The notes beneath the pieces are model-generated. The model was not told the DNA's origin, searched no databases, and saw only the letters and a program-made list of their open reading frames with translations. DNA of 45,852 bases from Pseudopelobacter sp964601865. GTDB taxonomy: Bacteria > Desulfobacterota > Desulfuromonadia > Geobacterales > Pseudopelobacteraceae. The stretch is taken from the NCBI GenBank assembly GCA_964601865.1, contig CAZRPI010000011.1:1-45852 (forward strand). Direction: 5' to 3'. The translations under genes were made by a program, and so were the position numbers. This document shows positions 1 to 8,004 of this stretch, one piece after another. Each line of letters starts with the position of its first letter. Position 1 is the stretch's first letter.

Positions 1-2
1 CA

Positions 3-53
3 AACCTGCTCTTTAAACCCGAATTCCTCGGGCTGGCGCAGTATTTCAAATAA
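3..53 (+). CDS. Possible C-terminal end of an upstream gene (partial)
   Basis: The first bases read as an open frame ending in NLLFKPEFLGLAQYFK followed by TAA. The composition looks protein-like. It stops 75 bases before the butanediol dehydrogenase start, so it could be the last gene of the same transcription unit. The rest lies outside the window and no function can be assigned. Seventeen codons could stay open by chance, so confidence is low. Confidence 0.3.
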   Translation, partial: NLLFKPEFLGLAQYFK

Positions 54-128
54 CCCAAACATAGCTGTCATGCTGATTCGGATGGTTTACCCCCATGAAT
101 CGGCAAAAAACATACAAAGGAGAACATG

Positions 129-1190
129 ATGAAAGCAGCAAGATGGTATGCAAAAAAAGACATCCGTGTAGAAGACGTAGCCGTACCGGCTGCGCCAAAA
201 GCGGGTGAAGTTCAGATTGAAGTTGCATGGTGCGGTATCTGCGGTTCCGACCTTCACGAATACATCGCCGGCCCTATCTTCATTCCGGTCGAGCCCCATC
301 CGCTGACCGGTGTCAAAGCGCCTCTCACTCTCGGCCATGAATTCTCCGGCAAAGTTGTGGCAGTCGGCGCCGGCGTGAACAATGTCAAGGTTGGCGACCT
401 GGTAGCCCCGGACGCCTGCCAGCACTGCGGCGAATGTCTCCCCTGCCGCATGGGTAAATACAATGTCTGCGAAAAACTGGCCTTCACCGGTTTGATGAGT
501 GACGGCGCATTCGCCAAATACGTCAACGTACCCGCGCAGCTCTGCTACGTTCTGCCGCCGAACTTCGACCTCCAGGCCGCTTCCCTGATCGAACCGCTTG
601 CCACCGGTTTCAAAGCCGTCCGTCTGGCCGGATCAATAATGGGTGCAACAGTTGTAATCTTCGGCGGCGGCACCATCGGTCTTGGTACCCTGATGTGCGC
701 CAAGGCTGCCGGCGCAGCCACCGCTATCGTCGTTGAAATGGCCGACGCCCGCAAGAAACTGGCCAAGGAATGCGGCGCCGACATCATCCTCGATCCGAAG
801 GAATGTGATGTGATCGCGGAAATCAAGAAACTGAGCCCCGAAGGCACCGGCGCCGATGTCGCTTTCGAATGTATCGGCAACAAGTTCACCGGTCCCCAGG
901 CCATCGAAGCAGTGCACAACTGCGGCAAAGCCGTCATCGTCGGTATCTTCGAAGAGCCCAGCTCCTTCAACTTCTTCAGCCTCAGCGCCACCGACAAAGT
1001 CGTCATCGGCACCCTGGCATACACCATCGATGACTTCGGCGGCGTCGCCAAACTGCTGGCAAGCGGCCAGCTGAAAGCCGAACCTCTCATCACCGGCAGG
1101 ATCAAACTCGACGAGATCGTTGACAAAGGCTTTGAAGAACTGATCGCCAACAAGGCCAAACACATCAAGATTATCGTCGAACCGACATAA
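129..1190 (+). CDS. bdhA: Zinc-dependent 2,3-butanediol dehydrogenase (acetoin-forming)
   Basis: This is a medium-chain zinc alcohol dehydrogenase of 353 residues that most resembles (R,R)-2,3-butanediol dehydrogenases. It would interconvert 2,3-butanediol and acetoin with NAD(H) in the cytoplasm. Visible features are the CGICGSDLHEY segment (catalytic zinc Cys38), GHEFSG (His70-Glu71), a structural-zinc pattern C-x2-C-x2-C-x7-C at 100, 103, 106 and 114, and a Rossmann GGGTIGLG loop near residue 180. Two ATGs lie in tandem at 126 and 129. AAGGAG at 117-122 is 6 bases from the second but only 3 from the first, so 129 is preferred. It sits ahead of acoR and faces the acetoin dehydrogenase operon, which would consume its product. 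Stereospecificity cannot be read from the sequence, and a sorbitol-type polyol substrate is a weaker alternative. Confidence 0.9.
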   Translation: MKAARWYAKKDIRVEDVAVPAAPKAGEVQIEVAWCGICGSDLHEYIAGPIFIPVEPHPLTGVKAPLTLGHEFSGKVVAVGAGVNNVKVGDLVAPDACQHCGECLPCRMGKYNVCEKLAFTGLMSDGAFAKYVNVPAQLCYVLPPNFDLQAASLIEPLATGFKAVRLAGSIMGATVVIFGGGTIGLGTLMCAKAAGAATAIVVEMADARKKLAKECGADIILDPKECDVIAEIKKLSPEGTGADVAFECIGNKFTGPQAIEAVHNCGKAVIVGIFEEPSSFNFFSLSATDKVVIGTLAYTIDDFGGVAKLLASGQLKAEPLITGRIKLDEIVDKGFEELIANKAKHIKIIVEPT

Positions 1191-1211
1191 TCAAAATATC
1201 CGCTGTAAACC

Positions 1212-1241
1212 CGGGGTACCAGGCGCAAGCCCGGTACCCCG
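1212..1241 (+). other. Stem-loop between bdhA and the VOC gene
   Basis: A perfect 9-bp inverted repeat (CGGGGTACC at 1212-1220, GGTACCCCG at 1233-1241) encloses a 12-base loop in the 111-base gap. No T-run follows on the + strand, so it looks more like a processing, stabilising or attenuating hairpin than a full terminator. Confidence 0.5.
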
Positions 1242-1301
1242 AAAAATTGTTGGCCCTGCACTTTTTCAGGACCGGATCAAAAAGAGAGTAGGAGGTTTGA
1301 A

Positions 1302-1802
1302 GTGTCAAAAAAACCTGTTTTTACCAATATTCTTCAGATAGGTACGGTGGTGAAGGACTGCGACGCCACGGTTCGCAAATTCGCCGATGACTATGGTATC
1401 GGACCATGGAATATCTATGAATTCAACCCGGACACCGTCAGCGACATGATAATCGAGGGCAAACCGGTAAACTATGCCATGCGCCTTGCCCTGTGCAATA
1501 TCGGCAACGTTCAGTGGGAAATAATCCAGCCGAAGGATGACATCAGCCTGTACGCACGCTTCCTGAAAGAGCACGGAGAAGGGCTCCATCACGTGGCGTT
1601 CGACACGGAAAACTATGAAGAAACCGTGGAATTCTATAAGAAAAAAGGCAAACCGGTCTTTCAGGGCGGCACCTGGAAGGGACTGACATACACCTATCTG
1701 GATTCCCTGAACGATCTGGGTATAGTTGCCGAAATATACAAGCTGGACCCGGATTTCAAGTGGCCCGAACCGGAAGCGGTCTATCCCGAACCTGAAAAAT
1801 AG
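1302..1802 (+). CDS. VOC (glyoxalase/epimerase-like) family protein
   Basis: This 166-residue protein has the paired beta-alpha-beta-beta-beta pattern of the vicinal oxygen chelate superfamily and resembles methylmalonyl-CoA epimerase/glyoxalase-like members. Likely metal ligands are the His in GLHHVAFD and the Glu residues in WEIIQP and VAEIYK, one set in each half. The start is GTG at 1302, with GGAGG at 1291-1295 six bases upstream. It follows bdhA and precedes a DUF6506 gene by 36 bases, so the three are probably co-transcribed. VOC enzymes use divalent metals for isomerisation, C-C cleavage or addition on small oxygenated molecules, and acetoin or diol chemistry is a contextual guess. 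The substrate is unknown. Confidence 0.75.
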   Translation: MSKKPVFTNILQIGTVVKDCDATVRKFADDYGIGPWNIYEFNPDTVSDMIIEGKPVNYAMRLALCNIGNVQWEIIQPKDDISLYARFLKEHGEGLHHVAFDTENYEETVEFYKKKGKPVFQGGTWKGLTYTYLDSLNDLGIVAEIYKLDPDFKWPEPEAVYPEPEK

Positions 1803-1838
1803 CCGGCGATCATTTCGGCCAGAAGAGGAGAAATAACA

Positions 1839-2144
1839 ATGGCATTGAAGGCAGCATTCATGTTTGTAGCTCCCGAGGCGGATCCCCACAAACATCAATC
1901 GAAAATAATGACACCGGAAGTCGAATTGACTACCATTGGCGTCAATAACTATAAGGATGCGGTAGACGCAGCCAAGGCGCTGGTAAAGGATGGGATCGTG
2001 GCGATCGAGCTCTGCGCGGGTTTCGGCGCCGAAGGTGTTGCCATGGTGAAAAAGGCCGTGGCGGGCAAGGCAGCGATTGGAGTGGTTCGTTTTGACAATC
2101 ATCCCGGACTTGAAGGCAAGAGCGGAGACGAGCTGTTTCTGTAG
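1839..2144 (+). CDS. DUF6506 family small protein
   Basis: This 101-residue soluble protein starts MALKAAFMFVAPEADP and ends in a conserved-looking HPGLEGKSGDELF tail. I recognise it as a DUF6506-type protein, a family with no established function. There is no signal peptide, membrane segment or cysteine motif apart from one Cys in ELCAGFGAEG. An AGAGGAG ribosome site lies just upstream. It is the last gene of the bdhA-VOC-DUF6506 group, 36 bases after the VOC gene, which suggests a shared role with these small-molecule enzymes. Expression with bdhA is an inference from spacing and strand. Confidence 0.7.
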   Translation: MALKAAFMFVAPEADPHKHQSKIMTPEVELTTIGVNNYKDAVDAAKALVKDGIVAIELCAGFGAEGVAMVKKAVAGKAAIGVVRFDNHPGLEGKSGDELFL

Positions 2145-2228
2145 CAATCCGACTGACTGCAATTCCATCTGATCCCACCCGCAGGTTTCTTTTCAGATGT
2201 TCTTTCGTATAATCAGCTTCACCAGAGG

Positions 2229-2256
2229 CCGGGAGAGCGGACAGCCGTTCTCCCGG
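2229..2256 (+). terminator. Hairpin after the bdhA-VOC-DUF6506 group
   Basis: CCGGGAGA at 2229-2236 pairs with TCTCCCGG at 2249-2256, with further pairing inside the loop, in the 215-base gap before acoR. There is no U-tract, so intrinsic termination is not proven. Its place at the end of the gene group fits a terminator or 3-prime stabiliser. Confidence 0.4.
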
Positions 2257-2359
2257 TCAACCATGTAAACTACTGCTAATCTTACTAAAAAACCATGCGA
2301 ACCCAGAGGAAAAATGATATAGTATGTGGTGATATCCAGGCAGTGCCAGGGAGGAAATA

Positions 2360-4369
2360 ATGGCTTTGTGGGAAAAGGGCATGAATCGGCACGTTGACAA
2401 GGTATTGTGCACTGTAGATTCCAAAAATGGGGCTATCACGAGCAGCATTCCGCCGTCGCACATCGATGGATCATGGGAACGTTGCCTTACCAAATATAAC
2501 CTCGATCCCTCCTCAAAGAACAAACCCCGCATCCTGACCAAAAACGCCCTCCGTGAATATCAGGAACCGCTGGAGGAATTCCTTCTCATCGCCAAGTCCG
2601 GGATGAAGAATTTTTACGAGAAGATCTCTCCGGCCGGTTATGTCATCCTCCTGGGCGACTCGAACGGAGTAACCATCGACTACATGGGCGATCCCAGGTA
2701 CGAGCAGGAACATCGGGACGCGGGACTCTATCTGGGGTCGGTCTGGGCCGAAGCCATCGAGGGGACCTGCGGCATGGGAACCTGCATCGAAGAGCGAAGG
2801 GCCATCACCATTCACCGCGACGAGCACTTCCGCGCCCGGCACATCGGCCTCAGCTGCTCCACTACCCCCCTCTTTCTCCCGGATGGGGAACTGCTGGGCA
2901 CCCTGGACATATCCCTCCTCCGTCCGCCTGAAAACAAGAACTCGCAGTTGCTGGCGCTGCAGCTTGTCGACTATTATGCCCGGTTGATCGAGAACGCGTA
3001 TTTCCTCCGTCTGTACAAGAACAGCTGGATCATCCGCTTCAACTACATGCAGGCCTTTGTGGAAGTGATCACCGAAAACATCCTGGCCATCAACGCCGAG
3101 GGTCGGGTGATTGCCGCCAACGAACGGGCCAAACAGGGTCTGGGAACGGAAGTCATCAACAAGCACGTGAGCGATGTCTTCGACATGAGTTTTGACGATC
3201 TCATGAACCACGCGCTTCACAAGACAACGACGATTCTCCCGGTGCGCTCCATAGAGGCCGGTTACCTCTACTATGCCACATTCCGCGCCCCGGAAATAAA
3301 CACAGTCCGCCTGGCAGCGAAAAAAGAGACGATTGCCAAACCGTCGCAGACGAAACCGGGGGCCTCATCCCCACTTACCCTCGAATACCTGGCCGGCAGC
3401 GATCCCCGGATGATACAGAACGTCAGCTGCGCCAAGCGGGTCATGAACAAGGACATCTCCCTGATCCTCATCGGTGAAACCGGCACCGGCAAGGAGGTCT
3501 TTGCCCGGGCCGTTCACCAGGCAAGCGATCGCGCCGCCAGGCCCTTTGTGGCGCTGAACTGCGCCTCCATACCGGAATCGCTCATTGAAAGCGAGCTGTT
3601 CGGCTACAAGCAAGGTGCCTTCACCGGCGCCCACAGCAAGGGTATGCGCGGAAAGATCCTTCAGTCTGATGGCGGCACGCTCTTTCTGGATGAAATCGGG
3701 GACATGCCGCTCAATCTGCAGACCCGGCTGTTACGGGTTCTGGCGGAAAAGGAAATACAGCCCCTCGGCAGTGAATCGGTCATAAAAGTCGATCTGAATA
3801 TCATCTGCGCCACCCTGAGAAATCTGGAGGAACTGGTCCGTGACAAACAGTTCCGCGAGGACCTCTACTATCGCCTGAACGGCGTTACCATAAAACTTCC
3901 GTCGGTCAGGGAGCGGAGGGACAAGGCGCTGCTCATCAAGAACGTCCTTGCCGTGGAAACGGGACATGACGACGGCATAAGTCTCGGTCCCGAGGCTCTC
4001 GATGTCCTGATGAAATTCCCGTGGCCGGGAAATATCAGGCAGTTACGCAATGTTCTTCGCTTCGCCATCGCCATAAACGAGGGCGGGGTCATAGGGGTGG
4101 ACGACCTCCCCCCTGAACTGCTCACCGAGGCGATCCATTCGGAAGAAGACCGGTTCCCCGGCGATCACGACGAGTGCATCGCGCACGAGACGGTTCAGGG
4201 CGACGCGGAACTGACATTCCAGGACAGCGACGAACGTGACGAGCTCCAGCAGATCCTGAAGAAAAACAAGTGGAATATTACCGATGCCTCCCGTGAGTTG
4301 GGCATCAGCCGTTCCACGCTCTACAGAAAGATGGACAAATACCGCCTTATCCCTCCCAACGAAATGTAG
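2360..4369 (+). CDS. acoR: AcoR, sigma-54-dependent activator of acetoin catabolism
   Basis: This 669-residue enhancer-binding protein has an N-terminal GAF-type sensory region (about 70-215), a PAS-like segment (about 225-310), an AAA+ sigma-54 interaction domain (about 345-575) and a C-terminal Fis-type helix-turn-helix (about 625-662, ending in GISRSTLYRKMDKY). The AAA+ domain has Walker A GETGTGKE (372-379), the sigma-54 contact loop GAFTGA (419-424) and Walker B GGTLFLDEIG (438-447). There is no receiver domain, as expected for AcoR, which is thought to sense acetoin or acetaldehyde through its N-terminal region. AGGGAGG lies 5 to 6 bases before the ATG at 2360. It lies next to bdhA and acoX and across from the aco operon, whose upstream region holds a -24/-12 promoter at 20458-20473. 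That promoter is the obvious target. Confidence 0.9.
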   Translation: MALWEKGMNRHVDKVLCTVDSKNGAITSSIPPSHIDGSWERCLTKYNLDPSSKNKPRILTKNALREYQEPLEEFLLIAKSGMKNFYEKISPAGYVILLGDSNGVTIDYMGDPRYEQEHRDAGLYLGSVWAEAIEGTCGMGTCIEERRAITIHRDEHFRARHIGLSCSTTPLFLPDGELLGTLDISLLRPPENKNSQLLALQLVDYYARLIENAYFLRLYKNSWIIRFNYMQAFVEVITENILAINAEGRVIAANERAKQGLGTEVINKHVSDVFDMSFDDLMNHALHKTTTILPVRSIEAGYLYYATFRAPEINTVRLAAKKETIAKPSQTKPGASSPLTLEYLAGSDPRMIQNVSCAKRVMNKDISLILIGETGTGKEVFARAVHQASDRAARPFVALNCASIPESLIESELFGYKQGAFTGAHSKGMRGKILQSDGGTLFLDEIGDMPLNLQTRLLRVLAEKEIQPLGSESVIKVDLNIICATLRNLEELVRDKQFREDLYYRLNGVTIKLPSVRERRDKALLIKNVLAVETGHDDGISLGPEALDVLMKFPWPGNIRQLRNVLRFAIAINEGGVIGVDDLPPELLTEAIHSEEDRFPGDHDECIAHETVQGDAELTFQDSDERDELQQILKKNKWNITDASRELGISRSTLYRKMDKYRLIPPNEM

Positions 4370-4381
4370 TTTATCCGGTGA

Positions 4382-4417
4382 ATCGACCCATCGGGACGCT
4401 GGTCTCCATGGGTCGAT
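4382..4417. terminator. Hairpin between convergent acoR and acoX
   Basis: A perfect 10-bp inverted repeat (ATCGACCCAT at 4382-4391, ATGGGTCGAT at 4408-4417) fills the short gap between the converging stop codons of acoR and acoX. Its position fits a bidirectional terminator, although neither strand has a long T-run. Confidence 0.5.
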
Positions 4418-4450
4418 GACGGGCCACTGCCGCCGGACGTCGTCCATCCT

Positions 4451-5542
4451 CTACCGGCATTTCTCCTTCTTCGCCTTCTTCACGAAAACCTCAGTGCCAG
4501 ATGCAACGAAGATCCGTTCCTCCGCCGCCTTCAGCATGACCCGGTCGATATCCACGGTCAGCGGCCCATCCATTTCCAGCCAGACGCTCGGCCTGTTGCC
4601 GGGACCGAACTCGACACTTCTCTCCCCATCAAAAGCGAGAGTCCCTCTGGAGGTCTCAACAGCGTATTTCTCCCCGGGACGGATCACCTTCAGGTCCGCG
4701 ATTCCGACCGGTTCCATGAGACCGGGAGCGATGGGAACGGACACTGTATACAGGCCCTCGCCCGGCGGCGCCAGAACCAGTTTCAGGCCATAATCGTCAA
4801 AACGGCTGACCGGCTGGAGGTACCCGGCGATGGAGGAAAGCCCGATGCACGAGGGCGAAGCAACCGTGACAAAGAGCTCCCTCAGGGACTCCGGCTGCCA
4901 GAGGGCCCTGGTCCCTATCCAGCATTCCGACGACACGCACAGGTCGATGAGCGCGATTTCGTGCACGCCGTTATCCAGTTCGACATGCATCACCTTGTTT
5001 CTGGTGATGACATCCCCTGCCCTGACTTTCTCCATGGCCAGGAGACCAGCGGCAATTCCGGCAACGGTGGCCTCCCGGATTTCCGGAAAAGCGTTGTTGG
5101 TTCCGGTGGAAACGGCTATCAGGGGGGTATCCTTGCAGACCTTGGCCACGACACGATGCGTGCCGTCCCCTCCCAGAACGACAATGACGGAGACACCCAT
5201 TTTGACCATCTGTTCCACAGCGCAGACGGTGTCCATTTCCGAATACTCGATCGGCATCTCGAGGAAACGGACATTCGGCCAGTTGCGGGTCAACTGCGTC
5301 TTACCGTACCCCAGGGTATGGCGGATCCTGGAGGTGATACCGCTGGTATCCGGCATGATAACGGTTTCACGCACTCCGACAGTTCCGAGTGCGGATAGGA
5401 TCCGGAAAATCATGTTGGTTTTTTCAGCAGTGTGAAAAACCGAAGCCTGGGCGATAAGACGCCTCACGTCGCGTCCGGATGCGGGATTTGACAGGATACC
5501 GACGATTGGCCCGTCCCTTTGAATCACTTTGTCTGTCTGCAT
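4451..5542 (-). CDS. acoX: AcoX, NAD kinase-like protein of acetoin loci
   Basis: This 363-residue protein belongs to the ATP-NAD kinase-like AcoX family found beside acetoin dehydrogenase genes. It has the kinase signature GGDGTHR with the upstream VIVVLGGDG strand, an early GILSNPASGRD segment like the NAD/diacylglycerol kinase fold, and STGTNNAFPE after it. The function of AcoX in acetoin breakdown is not established; an NAD- or polyphosphate-linked kinase role is inferred from the fold. A TTG lies in frame at 5548, but GGAGGG at 5549-5554 touches it, whereas the ATG at 5542 has ideal 6-base spacing, so ATG is chosen. It is the last gene of the long leftward series and lies 24 bases after the alpha/beta hydrolase. 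It is about 15 kb from the aco structural genes yet beside acoR. Confidence 0.85.
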   Translation of the reverse strand: MQTDKVIQRDGPIVGILSNPASGRDVRRLIAQASVFHTAEKTNMIFRILSALGTVGVRETVIMPDTSGITSRIRHTLGYGKTQLTRNWPNVRFLEMPIEYSEMDTVCAVEQMVKMGVSVIVVLGGDGTHRVVAKVCKDTPLIAVSTGTNNAFPEIREATVAGIAAGLLAMEKVRAGDVITRNKVMHVELDNGVHEIALIDLCVSSECWIGTRALWQPESLRELFVTVASPSCIGLSSIAGYLQPVSRFDDYGLKLVLAPPGEGLYTVSVPIAPGLMEPVGIADLKVIRPGEKYAVETSRGTLAFDGERSVEFGPGNRPSVWLEMDGPLTVDIDRVMLKAAEERIFVASGTEVFVKKAKKEKCR

Positions 5543-5566
5543 GATCAACCCTCCGATAACAGAAAT

Positions 5567-6343
5567 TTATCCGACCGCTCCGCTCCCCAGGAAGTCAAGA
5601 ACAGAGGCCAAAAACTCCTCGGGCGCATCCGAGTGCAGCCAATGGCCAGCGGACGGCACGACTGACAGGCGGGCATGGGGGAAAAGTGCTGTAATCGTTT
5701 CCATATCATCCCCGCGGATATAATCGGACTTCTCCCCTTTCAGGAAAAGCGCAGGAACATCGCAGCAGCCATCCCCATCAATGCCTCCGGCGATCTCTCC
5801 ATAGTTTCGGACTATGCTCCCCAGATTCATTCTCCAGGCAAAGGTTCCATTACCGTTACGAACGAGATTTTTCAGTAGAAACCGGCGCATCGCATCATCG
5901 GGGACAAAATCGAGGAGCGCGCCTCCTATCTCCATCCGGTCCGCGAACCTTCCGAGATCAAGAGACAGGAGCCCCTGAAGAATCTCCTGGTGAACGGAGG
6001 GGTACAATCTGGGAGCGATATCGGCCACTATAAGCCGGTCAACAAGTTCAGGCCAGAGCAGGGTAAAGCGCATGGCTACCTTGCCTCCCATGGAATGTCC
6101 CAGCAGGGAGGCGGAATCGATGGCATGACAGTCCATGAACTCCTTCAGATCCTCCGCCATGAGCCGATAGTCGAACTTTTCACTGTGGGGAGATCTGCCA
6201 TGGTTGCGGAGATCCAGACAGAACACCCGGAAATAGGCGCCCAGTTTTCTGCCGATTGCCCGCCAGTTGTCCAGTGACCCCAGAAGCCCGTGCATGATGA
6301 TAAGCGAAGGCCCCTCGCCGTAACTCTCATGGTTAAGACGCAT
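5567..6343 (-). CDS. Alpha/beta hydrolase (YbfF-like esterase)
   Basis: This 258-residue alpha/beta-hydrolase has an oxyanion-hole HGLLGSLDNW segment, a nucleophile elbow GHSMGG (Ser near residue 95) and a late GHWLHSD that should carry the catalytic His. The layout resembles the YbfF/acyl-ester hydrolase group. The ATG at 6343 lies two bases after the TGA of the upstream Lin0512 gene, so translation is probably coupled. An in-frame TTG at 6349 is less likely. It sits between the Lin0512 pair and acoX. Hydrolase domains occur fused to lipoyl domains in some bacterial AcoC proteins, but here the hydrolase is separate and carries no lipoyl domain. The substrate is unknown. Confidence 0.8.
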   Translation of the reverse strand: MRLNHESYGEGPSLIIMHGLLGSLDNWRAIGRKLGAYFRVFCLDLRNHGRSPHSEKFDYRLMAEDLKEFMDCHAIDSASLLGHSMGGKVAMRFTLLWPELVDRLIVADIAPRLYPSVHQEILQGLLSLDLGRFADRMEIGGALLDFVPDDAMRRFLLKNLVRNGNGTFAWRMNLGSIVRNYGEIAGGIDGDGCCDVPALFLKGEKSDYIRGDDMETITALFPHARLSVVPSAGHWLHSDAPEEFLASVLDFLGSGAVG

Positions 6344-6345
6344 GA

Positions 6346-6708
6346 TCAATCAACGTCCACGTACACCGTCAGCGCAGCCACCGCGACAACGATGCTGTCC
6401 CCCGACCCCAGTGCGGGGATCTCAAGCCCCTTCACGGAGAGCCCCCCTGAAACGACTTCCATTTCCCTCGAACCGAAGGGTACCTCTTTCAGTACCTCTT
6501 CCACATCGACCTCTTCCGGCTTCGGGCAGCCTATTTTCACCGCAACCCGCATCCGACCGGGATCCTTCAAACCTGCGATTTCGAACAGGCCGCAGAGGCA
6601 ACTCCTGGAAATCGCGTCCCTGACGGCGCGCCTGGCGGCCTTCGTGACGTCGCATCCATGGAGATCGGTGCCATATCCCAATTCGACGACAAAACGTTTG
6701 CTGGACAT
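6346..6708 (-). CDS. Lin0512 family protein, full-length copy
   Basis: This 120-residue protein begins MSSKRFVVELGYGTDLHG and has the AARRAVRDAISRSCL block typical of the Lin0512 family (TIGR02058 type), whose function is unknown. The length is near the family norm. An AAGGA site lies upstream. It is 18 bases after a shorter paralogue and overlaps the hydrolase start region, so the three look like one operon segment. The central AARRAVRDAISRSCL stretch is encoded by DNA identical to that in the paralogue over 45 bases. Confidence 0.75.
   Translation of the reverse strand: MSSKRFVVELGYGTDLHGCDVTKAARRAVRDAISRSCLCGLFEIAGLKDPGRMRVAVKIGCPKPEEVDVEEVLKEVPFGSREMEVVSGGLSVKGLEIPALGSGDSIVVAVAALTVYVDVD
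6596..6640. repeat. 45-bp direct repeat, copy 1 (inside Lin0512 gene A)
   Basis: These 45 bases are identical to 6815-6859 and encode the same AARRAVRDAISRSCL segment in the same frame of two adjacent Lin0512 genes. The flanking DNA is clearly diverged, which points to gene conversion or strong sequence constraint. Confidence 0.85.
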
Positions 6709-6726
6709 CAGACTATCATCCTTTCC

Positions 6727-6984
6727 TCAAAGCCCCGAATAATCGACTTCACGCAAGATGTTCTCAAGCATGCGGCCGGGATCCTTCATGTCCTGGATTT
6801 CAAACGAATCATACAGGCAACTCCTGGAAATCGCGTCCCTGACGGCGCGCCTGGCGGCCATTGTAACGTCGCATTCAAGAAAATCGAGATCACTCCCATA
6901 TCCCAATCCAGCGCCGAGACGGTTGCCGGACATCCTTTTCAATCTCTCCTGTAGGGGCGTTTCGTCCAGAAAATTTTGACCCAT
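6727..6984 (-). CDS. Short Lin0512 paralogue, probably truncated
   Basis: This 85-residue protein aligns with the N-terminal half of the next gene: residues 18-68 match GLGYGSDL...CDVT.AARRAVRDAISRSCL and then KDPGRM. It then jumps to LENILREVDYSGL and stops. The central and C-terminal parts of a normal Lin0512 protein are missing, and an N-terminal extension MGQNFLDETPLQERLKR has been added. GGGAG at 6991-6995 is 6 bases from the ATG at 6984, so the gene appears translated. It begins 11 bases after the radical SAM gene ends. It may be a degenerate copy or a specialised short partner of the full-length protein. Confidence 0.65.
   Translation of the reverse strand: MGQNFLDETPLQERLKRMSGNRLGAGLGYGSDLDFLECDVTMAARRAVRDAISRSCLYDSFEIQDMKDPGRMLENILREVDYSGL
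6815..6859. repeat. 45-bp direct repeat, copy 2 (inside Lin0512 gene B)
   Basis: Identical to 6596-6640; see that entry. The two copies are 219 bases apart in the same orientation. Confidence 0.85.
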
Positions 6985-6995
6985 TCAAGGCTCCC

Positions 6996-7955
6996 TCAAA
7001 GGTTCCCCACTCGCAGGGCGGCTTCGCTCAGCCCTGATCCCTGCCAGGTTCCGCGCTTCTTCAGTTCATTGACTATCCGATACCACATCTGGTTGTTCTT
7101 CAGTCCCCAGGCAGGGGCAAGCAGCAGATCGAGCGGCGCCGAACCGTACAGCCTCTGGATCGCGATATGCGCCGGCAGGCGCTCAAGAAAATCACAGACC
7201 GTTCCCACGTATTCTTCGAGCGAAATCAGCGTCAACTGACCGCTTTCATACATTTCGGCCAGCCTGGTTCCCTGAACCACATGCAGCTGGTGGATTTTGA
7301 TGGAATCGACGGGAAGCCCCGCCATCAGATCGGCTGTTTTCACGAAGGATTCCCGTGTTTCTCCGGGGAAGCCATAAATGAGGTGGGTGCAGATATCGAT
7401 CCCGTGCCCGGCCACCCTGTCAACGGCCTTCAGGTATTCGGCCAGGGTATGCCCCCGGTTCATCCACTTGAGGATGGCGGGATCCATCGACTGGAGACCC
7501 AGCTCTATGCATACGTAATGGGTCCGGGCGATATCCCTGAGCAGAGAAAGGGCCTCATCGTCAAGGGCGTCGGGCCTGGTCCCGACGGAGATGCCGAGGA
7601 CGTCCGGGCAGGAAAGAGCGCGGCCGTAGATCTCCCGGAGCCGGTCCACATGCGCGTAGGTGTTGGTGAATTTCTGGAAATAGACGATGAACCTGACGCT
7701 TTGCAACCTGCGGCGGTGATAGGCCATCCCCTCGACTATCTGCTTTTTCTGGGAGATATCAGACTGCGTCCCGATTGGTGAAAAGGAAGCGTTGTCACAG
7801 TAGATGCAGCCTCCGGTTCCCTTGGTCCCGTCGCGATTCGGACAGGTGAAACCGCAATCCACGTTTACCTTGCTGACCCGGCAGCCAAAGCGGCGTCGCA
7901 GATAGGTGCCGTATGAATTTATGCGGAGATCCGGATGGATATATTCGTGTGACAT
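6996..7955 (-). CDS. Radical SAM protein, YhcC/YtqA type (TIGR01212)
   Basis: This 319-residue radical SAM protein has the family-specific cysteine cluster CGFTCPNRDG followed by GGCIYC, which binds the 4Fe-4S cluster that cleaves S-adenosylmethionine. HLIYGFPGET and the C-terminal WGLKNNQMWYRIVNEL region are typical of the YhcC-like family. The biochemical role of this family is not settled; some members have been linked to tRNA or other RNA modification. The ATG at 7955 has CGGAG about 8 bases upstream. An ATG 42 bases earlier is in frame but lacks a comparable site. It follows thiG by about 50 bases, so it is probably co-transcribed with thiCG. A cofactor-related role is possible but not shown. 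Confidence 0.8.
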   Translation of the reverse strand: MSHEYIHPDLRINSYGTYLRRRFGCRVSKVNVDCGFTCPNRDGTKGTGGCIYCDNASFSPIGTQSDISQKKQIVEGMAYHRRRLQSVRFIVYFQKFTNTYAHVDRLREIYGRALSCPDVLGISVGTRPDALDDEALSLLRDIARTHYVCIELGLQSMDPAILKWMNRGHTLAEYLKAVDRVAGHGIDICTHLIYGFPGETRESFVKTADLMAGLPVDSIKIHQLHVVQGTRLAEMYESGQLTLISLEEYVGTVCDFLERLPAHIAIQRLYGSAPLDLLLAPAWGLKNNQMWYRIVNELKKRGTWQGSGLSEAALRVGNL

Positions 7956-8004
7956 CAAGGCTCCGGTTGGAAGTAACGTTCTGCTGCAGGGTCCCATGAG
8001 ACCG

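Noticed and set aside
33..50. TGGCGCAGTATTTCAA upstream of bdhA as a sigma-54 promoter
   Set aside because: The -12 GC is missing and it overlaps the probable end of an upstream coding frame.
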